Shown: positions 39,860 through 53,099 of the stretch, piece after piece | Position numbering within the stretch: the stretch's first letter is position 1 | Layout of the letters: each line of letters begins with the position of its first letter | Assembly (NCBI RefSeq): GCF_901000735.1 | Contig: NC_081542.1 | Span: forward strand, 16,717,577-16,781,576 | Length of the DNA: 64,000 nt | Direction: 5' to 3' | From: Corylus avellana | Lineage: Eukaryota > Streptophyta > Magnoliopsida > Fagales > Betulaceae | The notes under the pieces: generated by a model | What the model saw: only the letters and a program-made list of their open reading frames with translations | What the model was told of the DNA's origin: nothing | Database searches by the model: none | Position numbers and translations under genes: made by a program

Positions 39860-39867
39860 CTTTATAA
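39860..39867 (-). promoter_or_regulatory. Pectinesterase copy 1 TATA box
   Basis: Minus-strand TTATAAAG, 68 bases before the chosen ATG. A transcript start near 39830-39838 would exclude the ATG at 39858 and fall in the 22-bp repeat. Confidence 0.5.
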
Positions 39868-40870
39868 TTTAGAAATGGAATGAGATAATGACTGTAATTA
39901 CTATAATGACCTTCAATTTTGCACAAGGATTTTCTGGGAAATTGGTGCAGCAATTGAAAGAGTCTATATGACCCACATGTTAAAGTAGGTAACTAGATAG
40001 TCTAACATTTATTTAGGTTGGTGAGTTCATATGAACGCTATCAATTTATTGTCATAATAATTTAAATAACAAATTGCCGAAAATCCCAATTCTTCAATTT
40101 TGCTCTACCCAACTCATGTCAGGCCACCAGAGGATGGATATCACAAATTGGAAATCACACGACTAATTGAAAGAGGACTATAGTCAACCTTTTTCAACCT
40201 TTTTAAATTCCCACAAATCCCTATATTCAACATTTTTTTTTTTTTTTTTGGCCAAAGAAGCTGCCCTTTTCCCATGACTTTTAAAACTCCCACAAATCTC
40301 GCAGATACGTTAAGTCAAATCTCAATCCTCCTTCTTAGAATGAAAGGTACCAACTTTATTTGGCATTAATAAATTGGAGTGAACTATTGGTATTGGATGG
40401 GTCTTGCAAATAAATAGATTTTGATTTAAGGTTACCAAGAGAGTCAAAATTCCAAGTTAAAAACAACGACATAAAAAGAGTGAAGTTTTTAATTAATATG
40501 GAGGGAAATTGGTTTTTTAATTCTTGAAAGAGGGTTGCTAGACATCCCAACACTTTTTCCCAAATTCTTTTTCCCAAATGATCTGGACCTCACATTCATT
40601 TAAGAAAAAAAAAACAATATAAATCTATTTATTTATTGAATGGACTAAATCATTTGGAAAAATGAATTTGGAAAAAAATGTTGCGATGTCTAGTATTATC
40701 CTTCTTGAAAAGTTGTACTAAGTGTGCAGATTTTTGGCATTTTTGGTCTTTTTAATGTTATTCTTTGAAATAATATTTCTTTCCCTTGCATAAAAATGAG
40801 CGTGTAAGTTAGATCCTATGTTTCATACCCAAAAAAAAAAAAAAAAAATTATACTTTCACGTACTTAAAT

Positions 40871-40935
40871 TAGCTAGGACCATGCCTAATGAAGCGGAGG
40901 TCACTAGTTCGAATCTCCCTCCCCCTAAAAAAATA
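40871..40935 (+). mobile_element. tRNA-derived SINE fragment
   Basis: Contains GGACCATGCCTAATGAAGCG and a box B-like TAGTTCGAATCTC (40905-40917), followed by an A-rich tail. It shares this block with the SINE at 47200-47310. Box A is truncated. Confidence 0.5.
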
Positions 40936-41390
40936 AAAGCTGAATCAAAAAGAAATTGGAGACAATGATTTGGTGGGAGCTAGTTTGGTGTTAAATACTT
41001 ACATCTACCACTAGGAGAAGAGTCCAAAAATGCTACATCTTGCTCTTATTTAAGATATTTTCAATACAAAAGACTTATATTTAGAGGAAAATTGGGTAGG
41101 TGGAGATAATTTTGTATGAGAATATGAAAAAAATATGGACCAAATATTGAGACCAAACATTTCTTATTATTAAATCACATTTGAATACAATCAAATCTGA
41201 TTAGTTAAAAGGTAAGAAATTATAATCAATTATAATCAAATTTAATCATATATTCTAATCGTTAGAGAGAAGTCCTTGGTAGACCGAAACGGAATTGGAG
41301 GGGGCAGGAGCCACGAACCTCCTCTTTATATATATATATGAACATTTACTTTTATTTCAATAAATGGTTTTTTTTTTTTTTTTCCTAAGG

Positions 41391-41475
41391 AGTAGCTTAA
41401 TTAATCGGTTGAGAATTAGACCTTATACAGCAAAGGTCACTAGTTTGAATCATCATTCCCAGCCATTTTTCTCTC
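41391..41475 (+). mobile_element. tRNA-derived SINE, same family, diverged
   Basis: Box A-like AGTAGCTTAATTAATCGG (41391-41408) and box B-like CACTAGTTTGAATC (about 41438-41451), about 30 bases apart. Confidence 0.45.
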
Positions 41476-44400
41476 TTTGTGCAGACATGTCAAAAAGAAA
41501 AAATTCGTAATCACGTCTAAATAGACTACTTGCGTATTTTCGTCCAATATTATTGTCGTAAAGATTCTAGAATTTAACCTTTTTCTCTTTATGGGAATTT
41601 TTGTTTTCAATTCTAATTCATGTAAAATGATTAAACAACGATGTTTTTATAGACAATTTTTTTTTTAGTTTATATATATATATATTTTAATATTGTTCCA
41701 ACATTAGTTTAGTAGGTGTGGTTGTATGTATTACTTTACTCAGAGATGAGACATCTAACTCTTTTACATAGAGGATAATTTCCTTCTCACAAATGTGAAA
41801 TGTCAGAGGTGCTTTTTCTTTTTCCTTTTTCATTTTTCTTTTCTTTTATTCTCATTTTCTTCTATACGGGTGATTGCAGAAACAATTTATACAAGCCTCT
41901 CCTGTGGTGGCCCCTTTCATCGGCCCAGTCGTGTAGCTTCTACCACTACCTGTCCAATTGAGGCATTTAACTCTTTTTGCTTGCTTTAACATGTCCTCGG
42001 ATCTAAATAAACTAGCCCGTTTGACAATCCACTCGTTTAAATTCGATTCGAACCCAATTAGTGAATGAAAAAACCCGCTCCTGACTGCAAAACCCTGCTC
42101 GCTTCTAGCACCACCTCTCCTATTGAGGCAATCAAGTCGTTTTTACTTGCTTTAACATGTTCTCGATTCCTCGAAGCAGATTAATCAAAGATTTCGTCTA
42201 ATCGCTATTCGTAGTCACCTTTTTCTTGGTTTTGTGTCAAGAAACTATTGGATTTTATTGGCCATTTCCATTTATTTGTCTTTTTAATTTGGGCTGATAT
42301 ATAATCAACTATGTATCCTGATTTATCATGAAGCTTCCCAATAAAGATAATAAAACTTCAGCACCTCACAATACTCGTGGATGTTACAAAGGGGAGAATG
42401 TTATGATTTGATCCTTCTCACACATGTTAAACTTAAGATGTAAATGTAGTTAGGGTGCTTTTTCTTTTTCTTTCTCTTTTCTCTTTTTTCTATTATTCCC
42501 ATTTTCATTTTCTTCTATCTTATCTTACCCCATTAAAGAAACAAATGCTGTCAGGTCTCAAAGTTGAGCTGAATTTCTGATATCTTCTCTAGCACTATAA
42601 AAATATGTCTTAACACCCAACAATCCTTGCTTCTTCTTTTCTTTTTTATTATTTTTTTTATTTTTTATTTTTTATTTTTAAGCAAATTAAAAATGGGTTA
42701 CAGGAATCAAAACACGAAAAAAAATGAGTGGGTTCCCTAACAACCGATTCAATACGAAAATTACAGTGTAGATAATCAACTAAATAATAGGAAATGGGTC
42801 AAAACTAAACGGTCGCGAACAGTGGCATAGCCATTGCAAAATGATCCTTGATACTCATTCAATTCTATCTACAATATTCTATATATCCGCAATTCTTAAA
42901 TTAAATTTCAGGACTTCTGGAGATGGCATATGGGATTGCTTAGCTTTCAAAGTAAAAATGGTGATAGTGGTAACAAACCCCATCTGTGTGCGTCCAAAAG
43001 AAGCCATATATTGCTCCATAGGAACCAAATTGTAGAAGAAGCATGTCAGAGATGGCTGAATGGGGACCCCAACTCTCTATTTGTTTCTTGTATTGGACTC
43101 AACCTAGTCCTGTCTCCCATGGTGGTGGAGAAAACATAGCTGTATTCCATTTTCCAATTCATATTCTTGGTGTATAATATAATAGCTTTTCTATCAAATA
43201 TATTAGAGTGTGCAACTGTAGCAGCACATTTAGGGGTGGGGCAATGCAAAGTTGGTGCCCATTTGCCCATTCCAAAATGGTTTCACATGCCTTGTTTTTC
43301 AAAACATATACAAATGGATTAACCGAGAATGTGACATCTATCAAATCCAACTACCAACTTCTTTCAGAATTGTGTTACTGGAATCGAGCTAGGAATGACC
43401 GCTAGTGGACACCCACCATTTTTTACTTTCAGAGCATATCATTCTCACGTGCATTTTAAAAATGCAAGTGAGAATTGTGTGCTCTTAAAAAATGTCAATT
43501 TCGTATTTTCATTTTTTTAGGTTCTAAACCACATTGTTTTCATCTTAGAATCAAACCTAGGATTGTCATCGAGTTGAGTATTGAATGTTTAAGTTTTGTT
43601 CATTTAATTTTATTTCGAACAAGAGCCGAACTAGAGTGTATTACCGAGCTAGATAATTTGTTCAATGTTGGATCATTTATTTTTCGAGCAAACTCGAGCT
43701 TATTCGATAACTGCTCAATTAAATTATTCATTATTTATATAAAGTAAATATCATTAATTTTTTTTTCTCTGTAAATTCATAATAATTATTATTAAGATTT
43801 TATCATTTGAGTTAATTTATATGTTTTATAGTATACATATAAATTCATTATGCAGACACACATATATTTATACAAACACACATATATCTATATCAAGACT
43901 CACAAGAACAATAATTTAAGCTATATCTATTATATTAGAAAGATAATTCTTCTTTACTTAAGATATTCTAAATACGAAATTAAAATAATACTATTAAAAA
44001 ATAATAAAAATGAAGTTATACGAGTTGAGTCGAGCCGAGTTATATAAGTATAATTCATTCAATAATCGAGCATAATTTTACTTTCATGATTAATTTATTT
44101 ATTAAACGAACCAAATTCAAATTGAGTTTATACGAGCAAATTATCGAACGGACTTGACTTGTTCATGATTGACTCATACATTTTCAGAGCTTTGTCAATA
44201 AAACATAATGGATAGATTAGCTTAACAACTTCACTTTTGTGCATAAATTATGGTCTTTTTTCTTGTTGATAATTATTGGTAAAAGAGAAAAGTGGAGGAT
44301 GAACCTGGCAACCTACATGCAAGGCCTTCAAACTTTCCTCTGGCCCACCTAGAAACAACTCCATAATGGGCCTCCAGAAAAACTGATAATGGGCCGTTTG

Positions 44401-47199
44401 GCAAACTGACACCTGTCAAAGTGGGCCTGTTACTGGATCAAGAAATGATCCATCTCATTACGACCTATACTTCTTAATGGTTTCTTACATTCTCTCTATT
44501 TCAATTAAAATGGAAATGAATTATTTTATGGTGTATATTAATTTTTTTTTTTTTTTTAAGTCACTTAGGATGCCTTTGGGATTGCAATTTCGCAGCAATA
44601 ATCTACGTTTGTAATAGATATCACAAAACGCAAGTCGTTTGGCATTGCAATTTAAAAAACATTTAATCTAAAATAGGAAAAAAAAAAATTGGGATTTCTA
44701 TAAGTAGGATAGATGTGTTTATTTGAAAATGCGTGAATTTAAACCAAAATCATGATTTACATAACAAATATTTGATAAAAAAAAAAATTACATTTTAACA
44801 TGTTTTACCAAACGTCTTTTAAATTTTAAAAAGTAGCGATTTTAAAAACGTAATTTTTAAAATCGCACTTATTAAAACTGCAATTTTAAATGAACCAACG
44901 TTCAAATCAAAACAAAAATATTATCAAAACAACCAAATACACAAAACACTATTAAAAAAAAAAAAAAAAAAAAAAAAAATTGCCAATTATATTACATGAA
45001 GATATTTTTTCAATCAAAAAAACAAAAAACACCCCCAACACATTAACAAACAGGGAATCTTTATCTTTGTCAAATGAACATCCTCATTTTCTTGGACTTT
45101 TATTTTTATTTATTTATTTAAAATCGTACACTAAAAAAGTCTTCAACGACAGAAACGTTTGTGTTAGCTGAAGCATGACAGCAATTATATCTTAGAAAAA
45201 AAAAAGTCACTCCTTCAAACCATATAATTCAACTTTGTCTCGGCTGCTGCAGCTTGAAAAGAGTCAGATGAGCAAAGGTCGTCTGGCTGCTTACATTTTC
45301 CAAACTTTTGTTGGCATTCAAGAATTTTGCATTCAAAAAAGTGTCCAATTTCAATGCCCTCATCCCCTCTCTACCACCTCTTTTTTCCTCCCTCTTTGAT
45401 ACCAATTCACACTTGATTATTCTCCACGTTTTAATTCACAAAAAAAATAATAAATCATTGGTAGAACAATTAAGCAAAAAATTTGATTTTTAATTTATTT
45501 AGTTGGTAGCTTATTTGTCAACCACACACTTTTTATCATTTCATTATGGTTGACAATTTTTTACACAACCTGTGAACTTGACACGGAGACACCCAATACA
45601 AAATTAGCAAATTCGGGTTAAAGGGTCCGACTAGTTTAATTAATGAATCGGCTTAGAGTTAACTTATATAGTACTATACCCATACCTCAATACGACGACA
45701 CGACATATAGAATTGACAATTTTTGGTATGACCCGTGAATCCGAACTGAACATAACATGAAATTAGTGGGTTAAATTTTGAAGAATTTAATCTGTTTAAT
45801 TAAATGTGCCAGATTAAGATTAGTCATATATATATATATATATATATTCATGCCCTCGACATGCGAACACAAATTACAACATCTACATTTCATCAATTAT
45901 GAACTATTATGTCATTTTGTAAGAAATTGTAATAAAAGTTGTAGTACTCTAAACGTTCTTCTATAATTAAAGTCGAAGTGTTAGCGTCAAGGTATTTCGT
46001 TTCGTCAAGAATAAGGCTTTGCAAGAAAGTTGCATGTATTTAAAAATCTGTGGGACATTGAGAATTTGTTAACAAAGAATTGTGGGGTGATTTAGATTGG
46101 AATGAGGAGGATGAGGTTGATGTCCATATCTTTCATTTCATAGTGTATGATTAGTTGATTTAGATTTGAAAGAAGACAAAGAGGTTGATGTCATTACTTA
46201 CTAAGAATGCACACAAACCAAGAAGATAATTTAATTAATCAAGTAAATATGGTTTAATTAACTTGCCGTATCATGAATTATGACCAATATTATATCGTCC
46301 TCAATTGTTCACATTGAGTTGACCCCACTTTGTCAACGGTAAATTGCCTGCTGTTATTGTATTTTTTATTTTTTTATTTTTCTATTGATGTTATACTTAA
46401 AAGAGTTGTTTCAAGGATTGCGGCAGCTAGTGCTTCAATAGTTCAATTGAGAAAACCCGTTGTATATTGTGCATTTTCTTTTCTTTTTTTTAAATACAAA
46501 GTCTTCATCACGTTTAACATTAATTTTTCTTTAGCCCTCGTTTAGACGACACAAGAATCCAAAGGAATTAAAGGAATGGATCTAAGAGTCGGTGGTCGGA
46601 ACTGTGAAATGAAAATATAGTTTTTAACATTATTTTTTAGAAAATTTTTATAAAATCTCTCATGAACTTCTATGCAATTTAAAAGTACTTTTGCGAAGTT
46701 CAAAATTTTTTAATTAAGAGTATCCAACATTCCGTTAGAATATATCATTAAATCTTGTCAAAATTTTCAAAATACCCTATTATTTATTTAAAAAATAAAA
46801 ATTGAAAGAGTAAGGTGTTTATTTTTATTTTTTTATAAAAAAAAATATCTTTGTAACTTTTTCAACATTTTTGCACTTTTTTTTTTTTTAATTTAAAAAC
46901 AAAGGAGTATTTTAGGATTTTTTTTTTTTTTTTTAATAACGAAAAATCCTAACAAAAATGAATAATTGAAAGAAATTGAAAATTCTGAAAATTCAATACA
47001 TTTAACTAAGAGTTTTTAAATTTTAAGGGGTTGATGTTAAAACGAGTAAAAGTTCAAAAGAATTTTGTGAAATTTTTCCTTATTCTTTTGAAAAGCACTT
47101 GAGTGAATTTTGGTTCGAAAAATATAAATGTAAATTTCAAGAGATCCCAATTATTCCATTAATAGATAGAAAGTAACAAATTTTAATTTCTTCTCAGTA

Positions 47200-47310
47200 G
47201 TTTTTATTTTTTATTTTTGACATGTCCGCATAAGAGGGGGCAAGAAATTCGAACTAGTGATATCCGCTTCATTAGACATGGTCCCAGCTATTGAGCTACG
47301 TACCTCTTGA
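47200..47310 (-). mobile_element. tRNA-derived SINE, same family
   Basis: Minus-strand box A CGTAGCTCAATAGCTG (47285-47300) and box B CACTAGTTCGAATTTC (47243-47258), with an AT-rich tail at 47200-47218. It is related to the copies at 40871 and 41391 and distinct from the SINE at 22614. Confidence 0.55.
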
Positions 47311-47834
47311 GGACTCCCAGTAATTTTTATAAACTCTCAAACAACACTAGCGTAAAAGCTGTATGCCAACTACTATTGTTTTCTTGAGATTTTTCGGATA
47401 AATTCTCTTTTTTTTTTTTTTTTAATGGAATTCTAGAAAAGTTTTGATTGATTCACAGCTAGACACAAGAACAATGTGGAAGAAAAACACAATAAAAGTC
47501 TGTCGTCCACATAAGCAGATTCCTCCATATACGCCACCTCTAGCTTCTTCAAGTGCTATATTAATATATAATTGCCCCAAAAAGAAGCACACACTTTTAT
47601 CTTTTGTTTTTGGTCCTCCTCATCAACTGTACATCGTACAACAACAGTCTGCTTCTCCAATAACAACATATGAAAAAGATATGTGAGGAATTACGTACAA
47701 GCAATGGCAACCACCCAGGCCGAGTCATAATGGGTGCAGCACTACTCAAATTCAAAGGAATGGCCCTTTAGCTTGAAAGGTAAAAAGGAAAGACATGGGT
47801 TACTTGGTTGAAATTGACACGTCATTATTATAAA

Positions 47835-47868
47835 ATAAAAATGTGATATATATATATCACATTTTTAT
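47835..47868. repeat. Perfect 34-bp palindrome abutting the gap
   Basis: ATAAAAATGTGATATAT followed by its exact reverse complement; the last base touches the first N. Confidence 0.95.
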
Positions 47869-47968
47869 NNNNNNNNNNNNNNNNNNNNNNNNNNNNNNNN
47901 NNNNNNNNNNNNNNNNNNNNNNNNNNNNNNNNNNNNNNNNNNNNNNNNNNNNNNNNNNNNNNNNNNNN
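47869..47968. other. Assembly gap, exactly 100 N
   Basis: A run of 100 N is the usual placeholder for a gap of unknown size. It separates the first copy's downstream sequence from the second duplicate copy. Confidence 0.99.
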
Positions 47969-48037
47969 ACCAAACTCGTGGTATCAAGTTATCAACCAAT
48001 GAGTCAACCATTAATTGAGCTAATCCTTCGAGGCAAG

Positions 48038-48325
48038 GTTTTTTTTTTTTGAGCAAGAAGGTTGGAGGGGAAGGTCAATTGTAGCTATCCTACTTGAGCG
48101 TAATCATAGTAACACCAATTCGCGGGGCGCCGCTCAGGAGGGGCCTAGACGGTGGGAACCGCATGCGCTTTTTTAAGACCAATTCAGCCATATATAGCTT
48201 AACATCCGCCCCACTAGAGGATCAATGAGACTCAAGGTGGCTAACACTAATGGGCTAAGGGATTCCTATTGCGGGAGTCAAACCCAGGCCCTAGTACATG
48301 CCCAACCTCATGGAGATTCCCTTGA
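48038..48325 (-). mobile_element. tRNA-derived SINE, head-deleted copy
   Basis: Counterpart of 22614-22935. The box B region is present, but the sequence jumps from ATTCCCTTGAG straight to TAAACATACC, removing about 48 bases that hold box A in copy 1. The A tail is shorter. Confidence 0.65.
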
Positions 48326-48329
48326 GTAA

Positions 48330-49721
48330 ACATACCTTATATCTTAACTTTCAATGAATATAATTTTCTTTTAACTTGGTTGAAGGAAATTTCCGCCCAT
48401 TTTCAATACAATGTGGTTTTAATATATGAGTATCAATAATGCATACAAACTTAATTTTTAAAAAATTGTAATTCCAAATTGGAGTGTCCCAGTCGTCAGT
48501 GACACACTAGCTAGTGGGGGTTTAATTTTGTTAATTTCTACTGTTGAACCTGATATCATCTATGTTGGCATATATATATATATATATATACCTCCGGCCA
48601 ATATGAACCTTTGGATAAAAAAAGTATATGATCAGCTGGTATCCACGATGACGGTTAGGGCTCCAAAGGGTGCCGCATGGAAGTAAATAAAGAGATGAGA
48701 ATCTGCTTCCATTTGTCATAAAATTATATGAAAAGGAAATGTCTGGCTCATTTGAATTTTCCTCATTGCTTTGTCCGGTATGCCGGCCTTCACCATGAAT
48801 TTAGGGGTCTTGTTTAGGGGAAAGAAAACCTTAATTTATAGGTATCAACAACCCTTACCAGTACATGTATTTTTCTACTTGGTGAAGAAATCATCTTTCT
48901 AACCAAATTTTTCATTCATTAAAAAAAAAAAAAAAAGAAGAAGGTATTTTTGAATATTCTCTATCATTTTCTCTCTTTTTAATAAAAATTAAAGAAATCA
49001 TTGAGAGAAAAAAAAAAATTAAAATGGAATAGTTAGTAGGGTATAGTTCGTTGAAAAAGTTGGTAGCTAGGAAAAAAAAAAAAAAAAAAAAAGTGACTTT
49101 TTTTGGTTAAAATGAAAAGAAATTGAATAAGTTCTCTCTTTATTTGGGATATGTTTTCTAATATATAATTGAATAAGTTCTCTCTTTATTTATAAGTCAA
49201 AATTCATAAATTGAAAGTTTATCCCCCAAATTTAACCCTTTTGACAGCATTTGGATATTTAACACCAAGTTTTTGTTACTCTAATAAGAAAAAATAGGAC
49301 AGAATCAGTGTAATAAGGTTGTTCACTGCCTTATGTGAGAATGCATTCAAACTTCACTTTATTCGGAAAAACATCCTAGTACGTAGCTCGAGTAGGGTAT
49401 TCAAATTTCTGCCTAAACTAAATAGAACCTGAGGGTGCTGTTTCACACAAGGCTAGGCTACCCAATGGACAACCTCATTGCACTAGATCCATGATCCTCA
49501 AAATATAATACTCCCAACATGAGAATATTTGTGTCTAGAATTGTAGACAATTTTGATTTCAATTTCCTTATTTTTTGGGGGCATCTATGCACGCGCAAAC
49601 ACTTGGGGAATCTATAGGGCACTCACTATTCATTAGAGTCGAATTAACTAGTTATCTGAACACCTAATTAACCATGCTTTGTCTCCAAATTGTGGGTGAA
49701 ATACTGATTTGATAATTCCAA

Positions 49722-49756
<35 letters not shown>

Positions 49757-52700
49757 TAATCATTTGATAATGAAATACAAATACTGATTGACTAATTCGA
49801 ACTTGGAAGCTTTGTTCAATTCATCCAACTATATATATAAAGAACACCAAAAATATTTGCTTTTCAAATTTTCAAAGATTAGAAGACCAAAGTACAATTA
49901 AAGATTACAATCAAACCTGATTTCTATATTTATTTTATGCACAACAACTCCCCCACGCAAAAGGTATATATTGACCTTGTGGATCTTTTCTATTTTATAA
50001 AACAAATATTAATTTTTCTTTCATATCCGACACGTGAAATATTATTTAACTAAAATAGGGTAATTTGTAGAGGTTAGTTAGGGTTCAAAGTCATAATCTC
50101 TACTTTAATATCATATGAATTAATTTCTGCTTACTTCAAAAACTTAAACTAATAAAAAGTTGTGAATAATTTAAGTGTTTAATTAATATTTTAACCTACT
50201 TTAGCCTTGATTACCACAAAGAATCAAGCCCACGCTTATATCATTTACTAAATAACATTTTAGAAGACAAAAGTTGCAAAGAGAACCACAAAGAACTCAT
50301 TTGACAGATAATTACTGAAAAAGAAAAATAAGCAATTATATAAAAGAGATTCTCATCCTTCTGTACATCATTAATTTCTTGGTATTGGTTGCTATATACT
50401 TGCTATAATCAGTGAAATTCATGCTTTAATGGCTTCACAACCTTAAAGAAGAAATGAAGTTGCTTTCATAAAACAAAGAAAATGAACCTGAAATATAATT
50501 AGATTGAGGTTCTATGATTAATTTAACTCTGCAAATGTGATTAATTTTTGGAATAAATTTTTGAAATAAGAATGCATGTATTATATATGATGATATGCAC
50601 AATGATAAGAACGTTAAATTGGGGTGATTGATGGAGAAAGGAGTTTAATTGAGAAGTAAAAGAAAGTTGATTTAGACCTACCAATGCATCTTGGATAAGG
50701 CATAATTAAGATTAATTAGTGAGTAATGACTCATTAAAAATTAATTAGGATGGAATTAATAGATTTGTAAGTTCAAACCTTACTTGATAAGATTGAAAAG
50801 AAAACGAAAAGGAATTTATATTAGTTGAAAAATGAGAAGTTGCTTAACTCACGTTTTCTACTTAAGTTGTATATATTATTTAATTAAATCTATACCCGAA
50901 ATAAATAAATAAAAAAGAAAAAAGTAAAAACGCTAATACCAAAGCATAATCAAATCCAAGTGCATTTCTGAGTAAGCTAGCACATGGTAGGCTCCATAAA
51001 AGAAGTTTAATTATACTTAAATTAATGCAAATATTTAATAAGATGAAGAGTGCATTTAGCCTTGCGATTTTACACGCCAATTGCACTATTTTAAAACAAA
51101 ACCGCGAAAACAATCATGTTTAAGAGTGCATTTTAAAAAAATAGCGATTTGAAAAACAAAAAAAAAACAAAGAAGAAAAATTCACATTTTTGTGCAGTAT
51201 GAGGGGTGTATTTTCGCAAAACACACGATTCTAAACCTCAAACCTCGATTTTAAAAGCCGAATCACAATTATACCAAATGTTTAATTACGTTTTTAAAAA
51301 TTATGTTTTCATTGACTACATTTTATATTCACTATTTTTCAAACCGCTAAATCAAACGGACATGAAAATTCAATAAAATATATCAAAGTCAAAAGTTCGA
51401 TAAAATTCAAAACCTCAATTCCAAAAAACCGCACAACCCATCATATATATATAGACCCAAAAACCGCCTCGGTAAGGTATGTGCCAATAATATAATCATT
51501 GAGGAAAATCGCTAGTCACATTTGTGCTACCAAATGATTAATCAAATTACAATTGAAGCTCCTCTAAAATCCTCTAAAATCACTTAAAAAGCATAGGACT
51601 CTCACCTATTAAAGAACCAATATAAGATGTATCAACATAAACACCTTTCTAAACCACTCGCTCAAAGTAAGCAAATCATCAATTTAATACGAGACTAACT
51701 TTTTAACGTATCAGAATACGCACACATATGATTTTTCTTGTTATATCAAACTTCCTTTCAACTTCAAGAATTAAAAGATACTTTAATCCATTGGAGTGTA
51801 AAAATAACCTTTTCCTTTGAAAATAATGGTGGACCATACAAGCCATAATTCACTTTGTATATTAATTGTTTTTGTAAATCACAAAAACGACACGTAAAGA
51901 AAAGAGTATAGTATACGTAAAGGTTAGAATTAAAGTACAAAATATCAATATCAATGTCGTTTTACTATAAGGAATTTAGGAGGCAATTGAGTCAAAATTG
52001 GAAGAGGTCAACACGGCAGCAATGAGCTTGATCGGCCAAACAGCAGCGTTTAATTAAGACCACACGCTTTTGAAAATCGTCCGTAAAACAAAATCCAATC
52101 GAAGGGGACAAACAGCCGCTACCAGGTTGGCCCCAACGGCCTCCACTTCTCACCCTCTGATACTTACATTTCCCCCCACACCTCTTAGAAAATATTCTAT
52201 CATCCGAATTGCTAGCAATATACATGAAAGAGTAAATATAAAATAAATTTTGAATTGTTCGTCCACCTGCTTGGACAAGTAAGAGTAAGCCCTATATAAA
52301 CGTTTTTATATTTGTTGTTTGAATTGCTGATAAATTTTGAGTTATTTGTCCACTTATTTGGATAAATAAGCCCCATAAAGACTCTATCACATTTGCCATC
52401 TGAATTGTTAGATTCAGATCCGACAATAAGAGAGTGGACAAGAAGAAGGATTTTTCTGAGATTAATTGTCTGAATTAAATGCAATTTAGGTAACCTCAAA
52501 GAGAGAAAATTGCATAGTCTACTTGTCTCGTGCAGCTTGAGATATCTAACCCACTTGTTTGGGACAAATGGAACTTGCAACACCTTTTGTATAGGACTAA
52601 TTTTGTATATAACGTGTAAAAGGGTTTTTTTTTTTTTTTTTTTGTTAAACAAGTGAGACCTGTAACTCTCTTTGTGTAAAGCTATCCAAATTGCGTATAA

Positions 52701-52944
52701 TTTGGAATAGTCAATTTGTAAAAGAATAGTAATGCCGTGTATGATGGGAAAAAGGCTTCCTTGTTTTTCTTTGTTTGTATGCAAGGTGATACATATAAAA
52801 ACTAAAAACAACTATTCATTTTTGGACCGTCATGTATATATATTATACATTATACATCACCTAAAATCACGATACCTTTTTTAATCAATTATATTGTTGA
52901 TTATCTTAAAGACTCTTAACAATTATGATAGTCAGAGTAGCCCC
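48330..52944. other. Upstream region of GA2ox copy 2, no gene
   Basis: Counterpart of 22936-27570, including the (TA)n run near 48571-48590 and the (GA)n run near 49726-49753. It has a longer T run (52625-52643) than copy 1. No gene seen. Confidence 0.4.
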
Positions 52945-53000
52945 CCCTCTTTTCTCTCTCTCTCTCTCTCTCTTTTCTCTCTCTCTCGGCTGTATAAAAG
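52945..53000 (+). promoter_or_regulatory. GA2ox copy 2 core promoter (CT-rich patch and TATA box)
   Basis: Same CT tract as copy 1, followed by TATAAAAG at 52993-53000. The overlapping upstream ORF of copy 1 is also present, at 53021-53170. Confidence 0.6.
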
Positions 53001-53099
53001 GGCACCATATATCTTCAACCATGACCATACCTCCAAAGCTCAAACTGATCATCAAATTCTTGATTTACTTTCTTTCTAATTCTATATTCAGAAACAAAC

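Larger units (their letters stand above)
39870..47834. other. Between the duplicate segments, no supported gene
   Basis: AT-rich, dominated by repeats. Degenerate direct repeats occur at 41932-42000 and 42108-42176 (CTTGCTTTAACATGT motif), and pyrimidine-rich direct repeats at 41790-41875 and 42412-42520. A minus-strand open stretch at 42850-43350 has codon-like character but no family I recognise. Bases 44560-44900 carry an inverted TGCAATTT/AAATTGCA theme like a MITE. Bases 46630-47080 look like another MULE-type MITE with diverged inverted ends. Poly-A and poly-T runs are frequent. Confidence 0.4.

Noticed and set aside
42850..43350. A minus-strand gene fragment
   Set aside because: Open stretches occur in more than one frame and none matches a family I can name; left in the gene-free description.
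47843..48056. ORFs across the N run
   Set aside because: They are translations through unknown bases and carry no information.
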